Below are positions 35,509-44,265 of a DNA stretch of 64,000 nt, piece by piece. The position numbers and the translations under genes were made by a program. The stretch is from NCBI RefSeq assembly GCF_016702655.1, contig NZ_JADJDO010000001.1:616455-680454 (forward strand). The letters run 5' to 3'. This DNA comes from Ideonella sp. GTDB taxonomy: Bacteria > Pseudomonadota > Gammaproteobacteria > Burkholderiales > Burkholderiaceae_C. Under the pieces are notes generated by a model. The model did no database searches. It was not told the DNA's origin and saw only the letters and a program-made list of their open reading frames with translations. Each line of letters opens with the position of its first letter. Positions within the stretch are counted from its first letter, which is position 1.

Positions 35509-36405
35509 ATGACCTCGACCCTTGCCCCGCGCCGCGGGATCATCCTCGCCGGCGGCTCGGGCACGCGCCTGCACCCGGCCACGCTCGCGCTGTCCAAGCA
35601 GTTACTGCCGGTGTACGACAAGCCGATGGTGTATTACCCGCTCGCGACGCTGATGCTCGCCGGCATCCGCGACATCCTCGTCATCAGCACGCCGCACGAC
35701 CTGCCGCGCTTCGAGGCGCTGCTCGGCGACGGTCACCAATGGGGCGTGGACATCAGCTATTGCCTGCAACCGAGTCCCGACGGCCTTGCACAGGCCTTCA
35801 TCCTCGGGCGCGAATTCGTCGGCGGCCGGCCGAGCGCGCTCGTGCTCGGCGACAACATCTTCTACGGCCACGACTTCCAGCATCTGCTTCACAACGCGTC
35901 GACGCGCGCTTCGGGCGCGTCGATCTTCGCCTACCATGTCCACGACCCCGAGCGCTACGGCGTGGTCGAGTTCGATGCGAACAGGCGCGCCCTGAGCATC
36001 GAGGAGAAGCCCGCCAGCCCCAAGAGCAACTACGCGGTCACGGGGCTCTATTTCTACGACGAGCAGGTGTGCGACATCGCTGCCGCGACCCGGCCCTCGG
36101 CGCGGGGCGAGCTCGAGATCACGTCCGTCAATGCGCGCTACCTCGAGCTCGGCCAGCTCGAGGTCGAGATCATGGGCCGCGGCTATGCCTGGCTCGACAC
36201 CGGTACCCACGACAGCCTGCTCGAGGCGGGGCAGTTCATCGCGACGCTCGAGAAGCGCCAGGGGCTCAAGGTCTCGTGCCCGGAAGAGATCGCCTTTCGC
36301 AGCGGCTGGATCACGCGCGAGGCGCTCGAGGCGCTCGCACGCCCGCTGCTGAAGAACGGCTACGGCCACTACCTGATGCAGGTCGCCGCAACCCAGGTGT
36401 TCTGA
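35509..36405 (+). CDS. rfbA: Glucose-1-phosphate thymidylyltransferase
   Basis: A 298-residue nucleotidyltransferase with IILAGGSGTRLHPAT, the signature dTTP-binding loop, then KQLLPVYDKPMVYYPL, LGDNIFYG and EEKPASPKSNYAVTG. It makes dTDP-glucose, the first committed step. It lies 18 bases after rfbD and 2 bases before rfbC. Confidence 0.97.
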   Translation: MTSTLAPRRGIILAGGSGTRLHPATLALSKQLLPVYDKPMVYYPLATLMLAGIRDILVISTPHDLPRFEALLGDGHQWGVDISYCLQPSPDGLAQAFILGREFVGGRPSALVLGDNIFYGHDFQHLLHNASTRASGASIFAYHVHDPERYGVVEFDANRRALSIEEKPASPKSNYAVTGLYFYDEQVCDIAAATRPSARGELEITSVNARYLELGQLEVEIMGRGYAWLDTGTHDSLLEAGQFIATLEKRQGLKVSCPEEIAFRSGWITREALEALARPLLKNGYGHYLMQVAATQVF

Positions 36406-36407
36406 CG

Positions 36408-36998
36408 ATGAACGTTTCGACGACTGCCATCGAAGGCGTGCTCGTGTTCGAGCCGCGCGTGTTCGGCGACGAGCGCGGCTTCTTCCTCGAGAGCTTCAAC
36501 CAGAAGGCGTTCGACGCTGCGGTCGGCGTGCCGGTTGCCTTCGTCCAGGACAACCATTCGCGCTCGGCCCGTGCGGTGTTGCGCGGCCTGCATTGTCAGG
36601 TCGCGCCGCATGCCCAGGGCAAGCTCGTGCGCGTGACGCAGGGCGCGGTGTTCGACGTTGCGGTCGACATCCGCGCCGGCAGCCCGACCTTCGGGCGCTG
36701 GGTCGGCGTCGAACTGAGCGAGACCAACCATCGCCAGCTCTGGCTGCCGCCGGGCATGGCGCACGGCTTCCTCGTCACCAGCGAGCGCGCCGACTTCCTC
36801 TACAAGACGACCGCCTACTACGCGCCCGAGGCCGAGCGCTGCATCGCCTGGAACGATCCCGCGATAGCCATCGCCTGGCCCGACCTGGGGCGGGCACCGC
36901 AGCTGTCTGCGCGCGATGCGGCCGCACCCCTGCTCGCCGATGCAGCGCCGATGGCCTCGTGGTTCAGTGCTTCGTCGTCAGCCAGCGCGGCGCCTTGA
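36408..36998 (+). CDS. rfbC: dTDP-4-dehydrorhamnose 3,5-epimerase
   Basis: A 196-residue cupin epimerase with FFLESFNQKAF, the catalytic His about 62 in RGLHCQ, LWLPPGMAHGFLV and LYKTTAYYAPEAE. It is the third step of the rhamnose pathway. The Ala/Ser-rich last dozen residues extend 35 bases into the end of the convergent WecA-like gene. With this gene the window holds a complete rfbBDAC set. Confidence 0.96.
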   Translation: MNVSTTAIEGVLVFEPRVFGDERGFFLESFNQKAFDAAVGVPVAFVQDNHSRSARAVLRGLHCQVAPHAQGKLVRVTQGAVFDVAVDIRAGSPTFGRWVGVELSETNHRQLWLPPGMAHGFLVTSERADFLYKTTAYYAPEAERCIAWNDPAIAIAWPDLGRAPQLSARDAAAPLLADAAPMASWFSASSSASAAP

Positions 36999-38055
36999 AG
37001 CGCACGATCTGGCCGTACAGGACCACGTAGACGACGGCGAAGAGCAGGATGAACAGGCCGAGGATCGTTGACTCGTCCCAGAACAGCACGCTCGGGACGA
37101 TCGCCACCATGCACAGGGCCCACAGGTAAGGTGCCGTCATGGCGTTGCGGCGCATCTTGGCAGAGGCATCGTCGCGACCGATGGCCCAGCGCAGCAGGCG
37201 CCGGTGCACCAGGCTGTGCAGGTGCGCGCCGTCGGGCATGCCCACCGGGCGCCCCTTGACCACGCGGCGCCGGTACATCGAGAACACGGTCTCGAAGGCC
37301 GGATAGATGACCGCCAGCAGCGGGAACAGCGGCGACACCTCCGGGTTGCGAACGACGAGCAGCAACGCGACCTCGGACAGGTAGAAGCCCAGGAAGTAGG
37401 CGCCGCCATCGCCGAGAAAGATCAGGCCGGCGGGATAGTTCCAGATGAAGAAGCCGAGCACCGCGCCCGCACCCACGAGCGCCAGCGCAAGCACGGTGCT
37501 GTCGTCGACCTGGAGCGCGACGTAGGCCACCGCGAGCAGGATCATCATCACGCACATCGACGCCAGGCCGTTGAATCCGTCGATGATGTTGATTGCGTTG
37601 GCTATGCCCGTGACCGCGAAGACCGACAACGCGATCGCACCGATGGTGAACGAGGCCACCCAATCGAGGCCCCACAGATCGGTGCGGGCTATGGTTGTGC
37701 CGACGAATATCGCGGCCAGGTACGCCGACACGGCAGCCGCGAGCAGGCGCTGCCACGGCGCCACGCGCTTGGTCAGGTCTTCCAGCAGTCCGACCACGAA
37801 CACCGGCGCGCCGCAGCCCAGCAGCAGCGCCAGCAGGCCGCCAAAGCGGTGACCCAACCATTTGTCAAGCAGCGCGAACGCGCCGAGGCTGGCGAAGATG
37901 GCCATTCCCCCGACCCGGCCGACGGGCAGCAGGTGCACCTTCTGCGGGCCCGCCAGGTCATGGTCCTTGGTGAACCAGCCGCGCGTGCGAAGCACCTGGA
38001 CCATCAGCAGCGTCAGTGCCGCAGACAGCGCGAATGCGGCCACGAAGATTGCCAT
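36964..38055 (-). CDS. WecA-like undecaprenyl-phosphate glycosylphosphotransferase
   Basis: A 363-residue polytopic membrane protein of the MraY/WecA family with about ten hydrophobic segments. Catalytic motifs are GLLEDLTKR, NAINIIDGFNGLA, FLGDGGAYFLG and the cytoplasmic loop RRRVVKGRPVGMPDGAHLHS with HSLVHRRL. It starts lipid-linked glycan synthesis by moving a HexNAc-1-phosphate onto undecaprenyl phosphate. The ATG at 38055 is taken; the frame is open to 38172. It is convergent with rfbC and divergent from the dehydrogenase gene. Confidence 0.9.
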   Translation of the reverse strand: MAIFVAAFALSAALTLLMVQVLRTRGWFTKDHDLAGPQKVHLLPVGRVGGMAIFASLGAFALLDKWLGHRFGGLLALLLGCGAPVFVVGLLEDLTKRVAPWQRLLAAAVSAYLAAIFVGTTIARTDLWGLDWVASFTIGAIALSVFAVTGIANAINIIDGFNGLASMCVMMILLAVAYVALQVDDSTVLALALVGAGAVLGFFIWNYPAGLIFLGDGGAYFLGFYLSEVALLLVVRNPEVSPLFPLLAVIYPAFETVFSMYRRRVVKGRPVGMPDGAHLHSLVHRRLLRWAIGRDDASAKMRRNAMTAPYLWALCMVAIVPSVLFWDESTILGLFILLFAVVYVVLYGQIVRFKAPRWLTTKH

Positions 38056-38192
38056 GCGAGGAGTGTAGCCAGCCGCTGCGCGTGGGCGCATTCGCGATGC
38101 CTGCGCGGGTCGGGCCGGGGTGGCCGCCGGCAACGTTGTGGTAGCGTACCCACCCCCGCGAAATGCACCCACCGGACAGGAGAAGACTCCCC

Positions 38193-39476
38193 GTGACCCC
38201 CACGATCGGCGTTATCGGCCTCGGCTATGTCGGCCTGCCCCTGGTCGTCGAATTCGGCCGCCATGGGCGCACGATCGGCTTCGACATCATGGCCGACAAG
38301 GTCGCGCGCTGTCGGGGCGGCACCGACCCCTCGCGCGAGATCCCCGATGCCGACATGGCGCTGGCCGTCCATGCCGAGTACACGAACGACGCGCAGGCCC
38401 TGCGCGAAGCCGACTTCATCATCGTCGCCGTGCCCACGCCGGTCGACGCGGCGCACATCCCCGACTTCGGGCCGCTCGTCGGCGCCAGCCGCACCATCGG
38501 CCCGCACCTCAAGCCCGGCGCGGTCGTGATCTACGAGAGCACCGTCTACCCGGGCGCCACCGAGGAGGTCTGCATCCCGGTGCTCGAGCAGGTCTCGGGC
38601 AAGATCTGGAAGCGCGACTTCTTCGTCGGCTACAGCCCCGAGCGCATCAACCCCGGCGACCGCGAGCACATGCTGACCAACGTGGTCAAGGTGGTCGCCG
38701 GCGACACGCCGGCAACGCTGGACAAGGTGGCCGCGCTGTACGAGCGCATCGTCGAGCCCGGCGTGCACCGTTGCAGCAGCATCAAGGCGGCCGAGGCCTG
38801 CAAGGTGATCGAGAACACCCAACGCGACCTGAACATCGCGCTCATGAACGAGCTGGCGATCATCTTCGACAAGGTCGGCATCGACACCACCGAGGTACTC
38901 GAGGCCGCGGGCACGAAGTGGAACTTCCTCAAGTTCAAGCCTGGCCTGGTGGGCGGGCACTGCATCGGCGTGGACCCGTACTACCTGACGCACAAGGCCG
39001 AGATGCTGGGTTACCACCCGCAGGTGATCCTGGCCGGGCGGCGCATCAACGACGGCATGGGCAAGTTCATCGCCGAGCAGACGGTCAAGCAGATGATCGC
39101 CGGGGGCAGCTACATCAAGGGCGCCAAGGTCAACGTGCTCGGGCTGACCTTCAAGGAAGACTGCGCCGACCTGCGCAACAGCAAGGTCGTCGACATCATC
39201 CAGGAACTGACGAGCTACGGCGTGGAGGTGTTCGTGCACGACCCCGAGGCCGATGCCGAGGAAGCCCTGCACGAATATGGCGTGCGCCTGCTCGCCTGGG
39301 ACGCGCTGCCGCGCGCCGACGCGATCGTGGCCGCAGTGGCGCACAAAGGCTATCGAGGGCTGGGCGTGGAAGACCTGTCGCGCAAGCTGGTCAAGGGCGG
39401 CAGCTTCATCGACGTGAAGGCCGGCTTCGACCAGGCTGCGCTCGCCGCGTCAGGCATCCGCGTCTGGCGCCTGTAG
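38193..39476 (+). CDS. Nucleotide-sugar 6-dehydrogenase, TviB/WbpO type (UDP-HexNAc to UDP-HexNAcA)
   Basis: A 427-residue UDP-sugar dehydrogenase with GLGYVGLPLVVE, VPTPVD, ESTVYPGATEE, the Lys in EACKVIENTQRD and catalytic Cys about 257 in GGHCIGVDPYYLTHKAE. The DPYYLTHKA tail is closer to TviB/WbpO than to WbpA. The wbpB-, wbpD- and wbpE-like neighbours argue that the product is UDP-GlcNAc uronate. AGGAG (38178-38182) ten bases before the GTG at 38193 sets the start. Confidence 0.9.
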   Translation: MTPTIGVIGLGYVGLPLVVEFGRHGRTIGFDIMADKVARCRGGTDPSREIPDADMALAVHAEYTNDAQALREADFIIVAVPTPVDAAHIPDFGPLVGASRTIGPHLKPGAVVIYESTVYPGATEEVCIPVLEQVSGKIWKRDFFVGYSPERINPGDREHMLTNVVKVVAGDTPATLDKVAALYERIVEPGVHRCSSIKAAEACKVIENTQRDLNIALMNELAIIFDKVGIDTTEVLEAAGTKWNFLKFKPGLVGGHCIGVDPYYLTHKAEMLGYHPQVILAGRRINDGMGKFIAEQTVKQMIAGGSYIKGAKVNVLGLTFKEDCADLRNSKVVDIIQELTSYGVEVFVHDPEADAEEALHEYGVRLLAWDALPRADAIVAAVAHKGYRGLGVEDLSRKLVKGGSFIDVKAGFDQAALAASGIRVWRL

Positions 39477-39520
39477 CCGCACGGCCAACCCCCTCTCCAC
39501 GCTATCGCTCCCGAATCCCC

Positions 39521-40582
39521 ATGCATATTCGCCGAACCCCTGTCTCGGGCCGCAAGGTGCGCTTCGCCGTCATCGGCTGCGGGCGCATCGCGCAGAACCA
39601 CTTCGATTCGATCGCCAGGCATGCCGGCCGCGCCGAGCTGGTGGCCGTGTGCGACACCGACCCGGCAGTGCTTGCCGCCGCCGTCGCGAAGACCGGTGCC
39701 CTCGGGTTTGCCTCGCTGACGGCACTGCTTGCCGGTGCGCAGGCGGATTGCATCGTGCTCACGACACCGAGCGGCCTGCACCCGCGGCAGGCCATCGAGG
39801 CCGCGCGCGCCGGCTTCGACGTGATGACCGAAAAGCCGATGGCGACCCGCTGGCACGACGGGCTGGCGATGGTCAGGGCCTGCGACGAGGCGGGCGTGCG
39901 CCTGTTCGTCGTCAAGCAGAACCGGCGCAACCCGACGCTGCAACTGCTCAAGCAGGCGGTCGAGCAGGGGCGCTTCGGCCGCATCTACATGGTCGGCGTC
40001 AACGTGTTCTGGACCCGCCCGCAGGCCTACTACGACAGCTCGGCCTGGCGCGGCACCTGGGAATTCGACGGCGGTGCCTTCATGAACCAGGCCAGCCACT
40101 ATGTCGACCTGCTCGACTGGATCGTGGGCCCCGTCGAGAGCGTGATGGCCTACACCGGCACCCTGGCGCGCAACATCGAGGTCGAGGACACCGGCGTGGC
40201 GGCGATCAAGTGGCGCAACGGCGCCGTGGGTTCGATCAACGTGACGATGCTCACCTACCCGAAGAACCTGGAGGGTTCGATCACCATCCTGGGCGAGCGC
40301 GGCTCGGTGCGCGTCGGCGGCGTTGCCGTCAACGAGATCGAACACTGGCAATTCGACCAGCCACACGAGATGGACGCGCAGATCGGCAATGCAAGCTACC
40401 AGACGACGTCGGTCTACGGCTTCGGCCACCCGCTCTACTACGACAACGTGATCAACACCCTGCGCGGCGAGGCGCAGCCCGAGACCGACGGGCGCGAAGG
40501 ATTGAAGTCGCTCGAACTGCTGATCGCGATGTACATGTCGTCGCGCGACGGCAAGCGCGTCAACCTGCCGCTCGCGTATTGA
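39521..40582 (+). CDS. Gfo/Idh/MocA-family oxidoreductase, WbpB-like
   Basis: A 353-residue NAD(P)-dependent oxidoreductase with VIGCGRIAQNHF at the N-terminus, EKPMA (about 104-108) and the ASHYVDLLDWI catalytic-His segment. In P. aeruginosa WbpB oxidises C3 of UDP-GlcNAcA and works with the aminotransferase WbpE. Here the WbpE-like gene is 6 kb away on the other strand. The ATG at 39521 follows the dehydrogenase by 44 bases. Confidence 0.86.
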   Translation: MHIRRTPVSGRKVRFAVIGCGRIAQNHFDSIARHAGRAELVAVCDTDPAVLAAAVAKTGALGFASLTALLAGAQADCIVLTTPSGLHPRQAIEAARAGFDVMTEKPMATRWHDGLAMVRACDEAGVRLFVVKQNRRNPTLQLLKQAVEQGRFGRIYMVGVNVFWTRPQAYYDSSAWRGTWEFDGGAFMNQASHYVDLLDWIVGPVESVMAYTGTLARNIEVEDTGVAAIKWRNGAVGSINVTMLTYPKNLEGSITILGERGSVRVGGVAVNEIEHWQFDQPHEMDAQIGNASYQTTSVYGFGHPLYYDNVINTLRGEAQPETDGREGLKSLELLIAMYMSSRDGKRVNLPLAY

Positions 40583-40596
40583 GGCAGGCGGCCGCG

Positions 40597-41184
40597 ATGG
40601 CGACCACGATCCACCCATCCGCGATCATCGACGCGGGCGCGCAGCTCGGCGACGGCTGCCGCGTCTGGCACTTCGTGCACATCAGCGCCGGCGCGCGCAT
40701 CGGCGCGCGCTGCTCGTTCGGCCAGAACGTCTTCGTCGGCAACGACGTCGTCATCGGCGACAACGTCAAGATCCAGAACAACGTCTCGGTCTACGACGCC
40801 GTGACGCTCGAGGACGACGTGTTCTGCGGCCCGAGCATGGTCTTCACCAACGTCTACAACCCGCGTTCGGCCGTGACGCGCAAGGACGAGTACCGGCGCA
40901 CGCTGGTGCGCCACGGCGCGACGCTGGGCGCCAACTGCACGATCGTCTGCGGCACGACGATCGGCCGCCATGCCTTCGTCGGCGCGGGTGCCGTCGTGCA
41001 ACGCGACGTGCCCGACTTCGCCCTCGTCGTCGGTGTCCCCGCACGCCAGATCGGCTGGATGAGCCGCTTCGGCGAGCGGCTCGCTCTGCCGCTGGAGGGC
41101 AGCGCCGAGGCGACCTGTCCCCACACCGGGGAGCGCTACCGGCTCGAAGGGCGGGGCTTCCGCCTCATCCACGGACACACCTGA
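40597..41184 (+). CDS. Left-handed beta-helix N-acetyltransferase, WbpD-like
   Basis: A 195-residue hexapeptide-repeat protein with CRVWHFVHISAGARIG, the VFVGNDVVIGDNVKIQNNV coils, FTNVYNPRSAV and the VGAGAVVQRDVPDFALVVG end motif. WbpD acetylates the 3-amino group of UDP-GlcNAc3NA. The order dehydrogenase-WbpB-WbpD in 3 kb matches the UDP-GlcNAc3NAcA pathway. It lies 14 bases after the WbpB-like gene. A Cys-rich open frame runs antisense through the whole gene. Confidence 0.88.
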   Translation: MATTIHPSAIIDAGAQLGDGCRVWHFVHISAGARIGARCSFGQNVFVGNDVVIGDNVKIQNNVSVYDAVTLEDDVFCGPSMVFTNVYNPRSAVTRKDEYRRTLVRHGATLGANCTIVCGTTIGRHAFVGAGAVVQRDVPDFALVVGVPARQIGWMSRFGERLALPLEGSAEATCPHTGERYRLEGRGFRLIHGHT

Positions 41185-42399
41185 TCCGGCCGGGCTGCGC
41201 GCTCCGCCTGCGGGCTTCCGCGCCGCCACGCCAACCGCCCACAGCCCGAACGAGCCTACCGCCGGGACTCTGTCGAGATACTGCTGGCACGACTCGCGCG
41301 CCAGCGGATCGATGCCGCGAAAGGCGCAGTGCGCCGCGGTTTGGGTCGCCTGGCAGCGCGCCGGGTCGGCGGCCCAGTAGCTGCAGGCGGCGTTGCGGCA
41401 TCGATCGTTGGCGCAGAAGGCCCAGTCCTGCCACACCGCGAGTGCATGCCGCTCGAACGCCGCGTCGCCGGTCAGGGCCGCCATCTGGCGCGACAGCACG
41501 GCGATCGACGCGGCATGGTTCTCGATCCGGTCGGCCTCGGTCTTCGAGCTGACCCACTGCGGATCCAGTGCTCCCAGATAGCCCTGGTTCCCGCGCGCGG
41601 ACTCAGCCAGTTCCGATGCCATGGCACGCCGCCCGATCTGCATCGCCTCCGCATCCCCGGCCGCGCCGAGACTGGCCGCCCCAAAGGCCATGAAGACGTT
41701 CATGTTGCGCACGAAGCGGCCGGCGTCGTTGAGGCTGCTGCTGGTCTGGAAGTACAGGCAGTCGCGGCACAGCGGCTGGGGCAACAGGAAGGACTGCCAG
41801 GCCGCGAGCACCTGCCTGGCCGTCCCGAGCAGCGCCGGGTCACCCAAGGGCTTGGACGCTCGCGCGAGACAAGCGATTCCGAGCCCGGACTGGAACGCGT
41901 AGACCGTGTCCGGCGGATTGCAGCTGCGATCCTGGAAGGCGTCGTAGCCTCCTGCGGGACAACGTTTGTCGACGATCGTCGCCGTCCAGCCAAGCGGCTT
42001 GCCCTGCGCCGACTTGATCAGATCGCTCTGCAGTTCGGAGACGACGAGGCGCAGCCGCGCCACCGCCCGCGGGTCGCCCCGAGCGGCCAGCTCGGTCGCG
42101 GCGAGGCAGTCCCAGCCGAGATCGTTCGCCGATCTGTCCTTCGCCACGCTCTTGCTCGCGAGCATCGCGTCGATCGACGCGCCCACGCGCTCCTGCGCCG
42201 CGCCAGGCAGGTCGGCGAAGGCGGGGGATACAGACTGCGCGAGCGCGGGCTGCGCGGCGAACCACGCACCGGCGAGCACGAGCGCGTGCGGCACGGCGCG
42301 CCAGCCCCTCGGGCGACGCGATCCGTGCGCCCCGACCTCGCCCGGCGCGCAGTGCGCCTGCGCGCCGGGCGAGGGCGCATTCGATGTGATCTCGTGCAT
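41165..42399 (-). CDS. Cys-rich exported protein of unknown function, 3' end unclear
   Basis: A signal-peptide-like start (RRPRGWRAVPHALVLAGAW and QPALAQ, cleavage near residue 55) is followed by a predicted mostly helical domain with at least a dozen Cys (WDC, PLCRDCLYF, FCANDRCRNAACSYW, ARC, ESC), typical of disulfide-rich periplasmic proteins. No family recognised. After the VGSFGLWAVGVAARKP segment the frame stays open, antisense through the acetyltransferase gene to 40438, which is implausible. A one-base shift near 41.2 kb would end it at 41165. It lies 24 bases after a methyltransferase gene in a leftward operon. Confidence 0.5.
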
Positions 42400-42422
42400 G
42401 GCGGCGCCCCCGGTCGATATGT

Positions 42423-43064
42423 TCAGGGCTTGACGTTCAGATAGAAGACTTTGTTGTCGACCGCACCTCTGGTCTTGGTCGAGGGGAAGTGCAGGCTCAT
42501 GTCGAGCGCGAGCTGCAGGCCGTGCTTCTCGAACAGGCGCTTGTAGTCGTGGTTGAACGACTGCAGCTTCGGGCTCGCCGCATCGTCGAAGGCCTGATCG
42601 CCCTGCCAGGTAATCAGCAGCACGTCGGCGGCGGCCATCCTGCGGATGTTGGCCATTGCCGCGTCGATGTGGCGCGGATGGATGTGCAGCAGCACCTGGG
42701 TCGAGAACACGAGGTCGAACTTCTCGTCCAGGCACTGCGCCGTGATGTCCAGGCGCAGGCCACGCGCACTGAACTGAGCCGAGCGCCGCGCGAGCACGGG
42801 GAAGAAGGATGCACTCCAGTCGGTCGAGGTCAGGCGCACACCGTGGCGCGTCCAGAGCTGGACCAGCCGGCCCGGCCCGGCGCCAAAATCGAGCACGCTG
42901 CGGCCCGCATAGCGCGGGGCGACGAACGTGTCGAGGAAGCGAGCGTCCTCCCGGACGGCGGGGTCGATCACGTCGTAGTGCTTGGCCTGCCTCAGATAGC
43001 CCTGGACTTTCTTGCTCTCCAGCGAGGCCCAGTAGTCGCTGATCTGTGCATCCCTTTCTTGCAT
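42423..43064 (-). CDS. Class I SAM-dependent methyltransferase
   Basis: A 213-residue methyltransferase with SAM-binding VLDFGAGPGRLVQLW and LVFSTQVLLHIHPRHIDAA in the post-motif region. It probably methylates a sugar or glycan end. It reads in one frame with the glycosyltransferase upstream, giving an apparent 587-residue fusion. However, GGAGAGG eight bases before the ATG at 43064 and a frameshift in the upstream gene argue that it is a separate gene. Confidence 0.78.
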   Translation of the reverse strand: MQERDAQISDYWASLESKKVQGYLRQAKHYDVIDPAVREDARFLDTFVAPRYAGRSVLDFGAGPGRLVQLWTRHGVRLTSTDWSASFFPVLARRSAQFSARGLRLDITAQCLDEKFDLVFSTQVLLHIHPRHIDAAMANIRRMAAADVLLITWQGDQAFDDAASPKLQSFNHDYKRLFEKHGLQLALDMSLHFPSTKTRGAVDNKVFYLNVKP

Positions 43065-43099
43065 GGGCTGCGCCTCTCCAATTGCTTGACCGATGATGC

Positions 43100-44186
43100 C
43101 TATAACGACAAGCCCCCGCGCAGATCGAGATTTGCCCGGCCGAGCCGCACCATCGATCCGCGCTCCGCGCACGCCCGCGTAGACCTCGGGCGACCACGGT
43201 TCGGCTTCGTCGCCGATCACCGCGCCGATCCCGTGGCGCGAGGCGAGCCGTCCGAGGTAGCTGCCCCGAGCCGCGATGATAGGGACGCCCAGCGCCATCG
43301 CCTGGAAGAACTTGTTCGGCAGCGAGTAGCGATAGGAGAAGACCCCCGTGTCGAAGCAGCACCAGAAGTACGGCGCCGAACCCGACACCGCCTGGACGAG
43401 CCGGTCCTCGTAGCCGTCGATGCCGTGCACCTCGCCGCCAAGCAGAGCGACATCCTGCGCCTTCGCGTCGCCGCTGAAGCACAGCAGGCCGGCCTGCTGC
43501 TGCCGCGCCAGGTCGGCCATCTGTGCGAGCCCGCGATGCTGGCCCATGGCGCCAATGTAGACGATCTTGCGCGGCCCCGCCGGATCGATCGCGAGGGCCC
43601 GGTCGGGGAAGAAGTCGTTCGGCCGGACGCGAAAGTCGGCGGCGCCGTACAGGTGCCGGTAGAACCTGCGCATCGGTCGGTTCACCACGTGGCAATGCGT
43701 GCAGTGCCGCACTAGCGCGCGCTCCCAGCCGAACTCGAGCAGCATCCGCACGAGCCCCGTCTGGCGCGCCCGGAACGGCACGATCTCGTGCGCGTCGTAG
43801 ACGAAGGGCACGCCGTAGAACCTGTGCGCCAGCAGCGCCACCACGCCCGCCATCTGATCGTGGGCGTAGAGCCGGTCCTGCGTGCGCAGCAGGCGCCGGT
43901 GGGTCCAGAAGAAGTGCAGCGACGCCGCCTGCAGCAGCACGAAGGCCCGCATCCCCGCGGCCGGCGATCCGTAGCTGCCCGCCATCCTCCGGCCGAGCCG
44001 GCGCAGCGGCTGCCCGAAGCGGACGAGCCACAGCGGCAGGCAGGCGATCGCTATGCCGAGCGAGAGGTAGCGCCAGATCCTCGGCGTGCGCCGGGGCAAC
44101 ACCATCAACGGCGGTTCGCCGAGCTCGCGCAGCGCATGCTGCACGCGGCGGTCGAACCTGATCGGCGTGTCGGTCAACATAAGCAA
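43100..44186 (-). pseudogene. GT4-type glycosyltransferase with a C-terminal frameshift
   Basis: GT-B glycosyltransferase: LMLTDTPIRFDRRVQHAL at the start, YAHDQMAG, VYDAHEIVPF, KIVYIGAMGQHRGLAQM and the donor-side FFQAMALGVPIIAARG. Near 43.17 kb the reading frame changes. The present frame reads into linker sequence and the methyltransferase. A shift of one base gives AERGSMVRLGRANLDLRGG, a normal GT4 tail with a TAG at 43100-43102. It may be a sequencing error or true inactivation of the last ~25 residues. The start is a TTG at 44186 or an ATG at 44180. Confidence 0.7.
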
Positions 44187-44265
44187 GGCGAGTCACCCCG
44201 GCGCAGTGCGCAGCAGCTTGTTCGGACTCACGCCGCCCGGCGCGCAAGCACAGGACATGGGCCGC

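Noticed and set aside
40438..41164. The far antisense extension of the Cys-rich protein
   Set aside because: It covers the complete WbpD-like gene, whose sequence is clearly conserved on the + strand. The antisense translation has no protein-like features.
42423..44186. A genuine GT-methyltransferase fusion protein
   Set aside because: The methyltransferase has its own strong ribosome-binding site, and the natural GT tail with stop is found one frame over.
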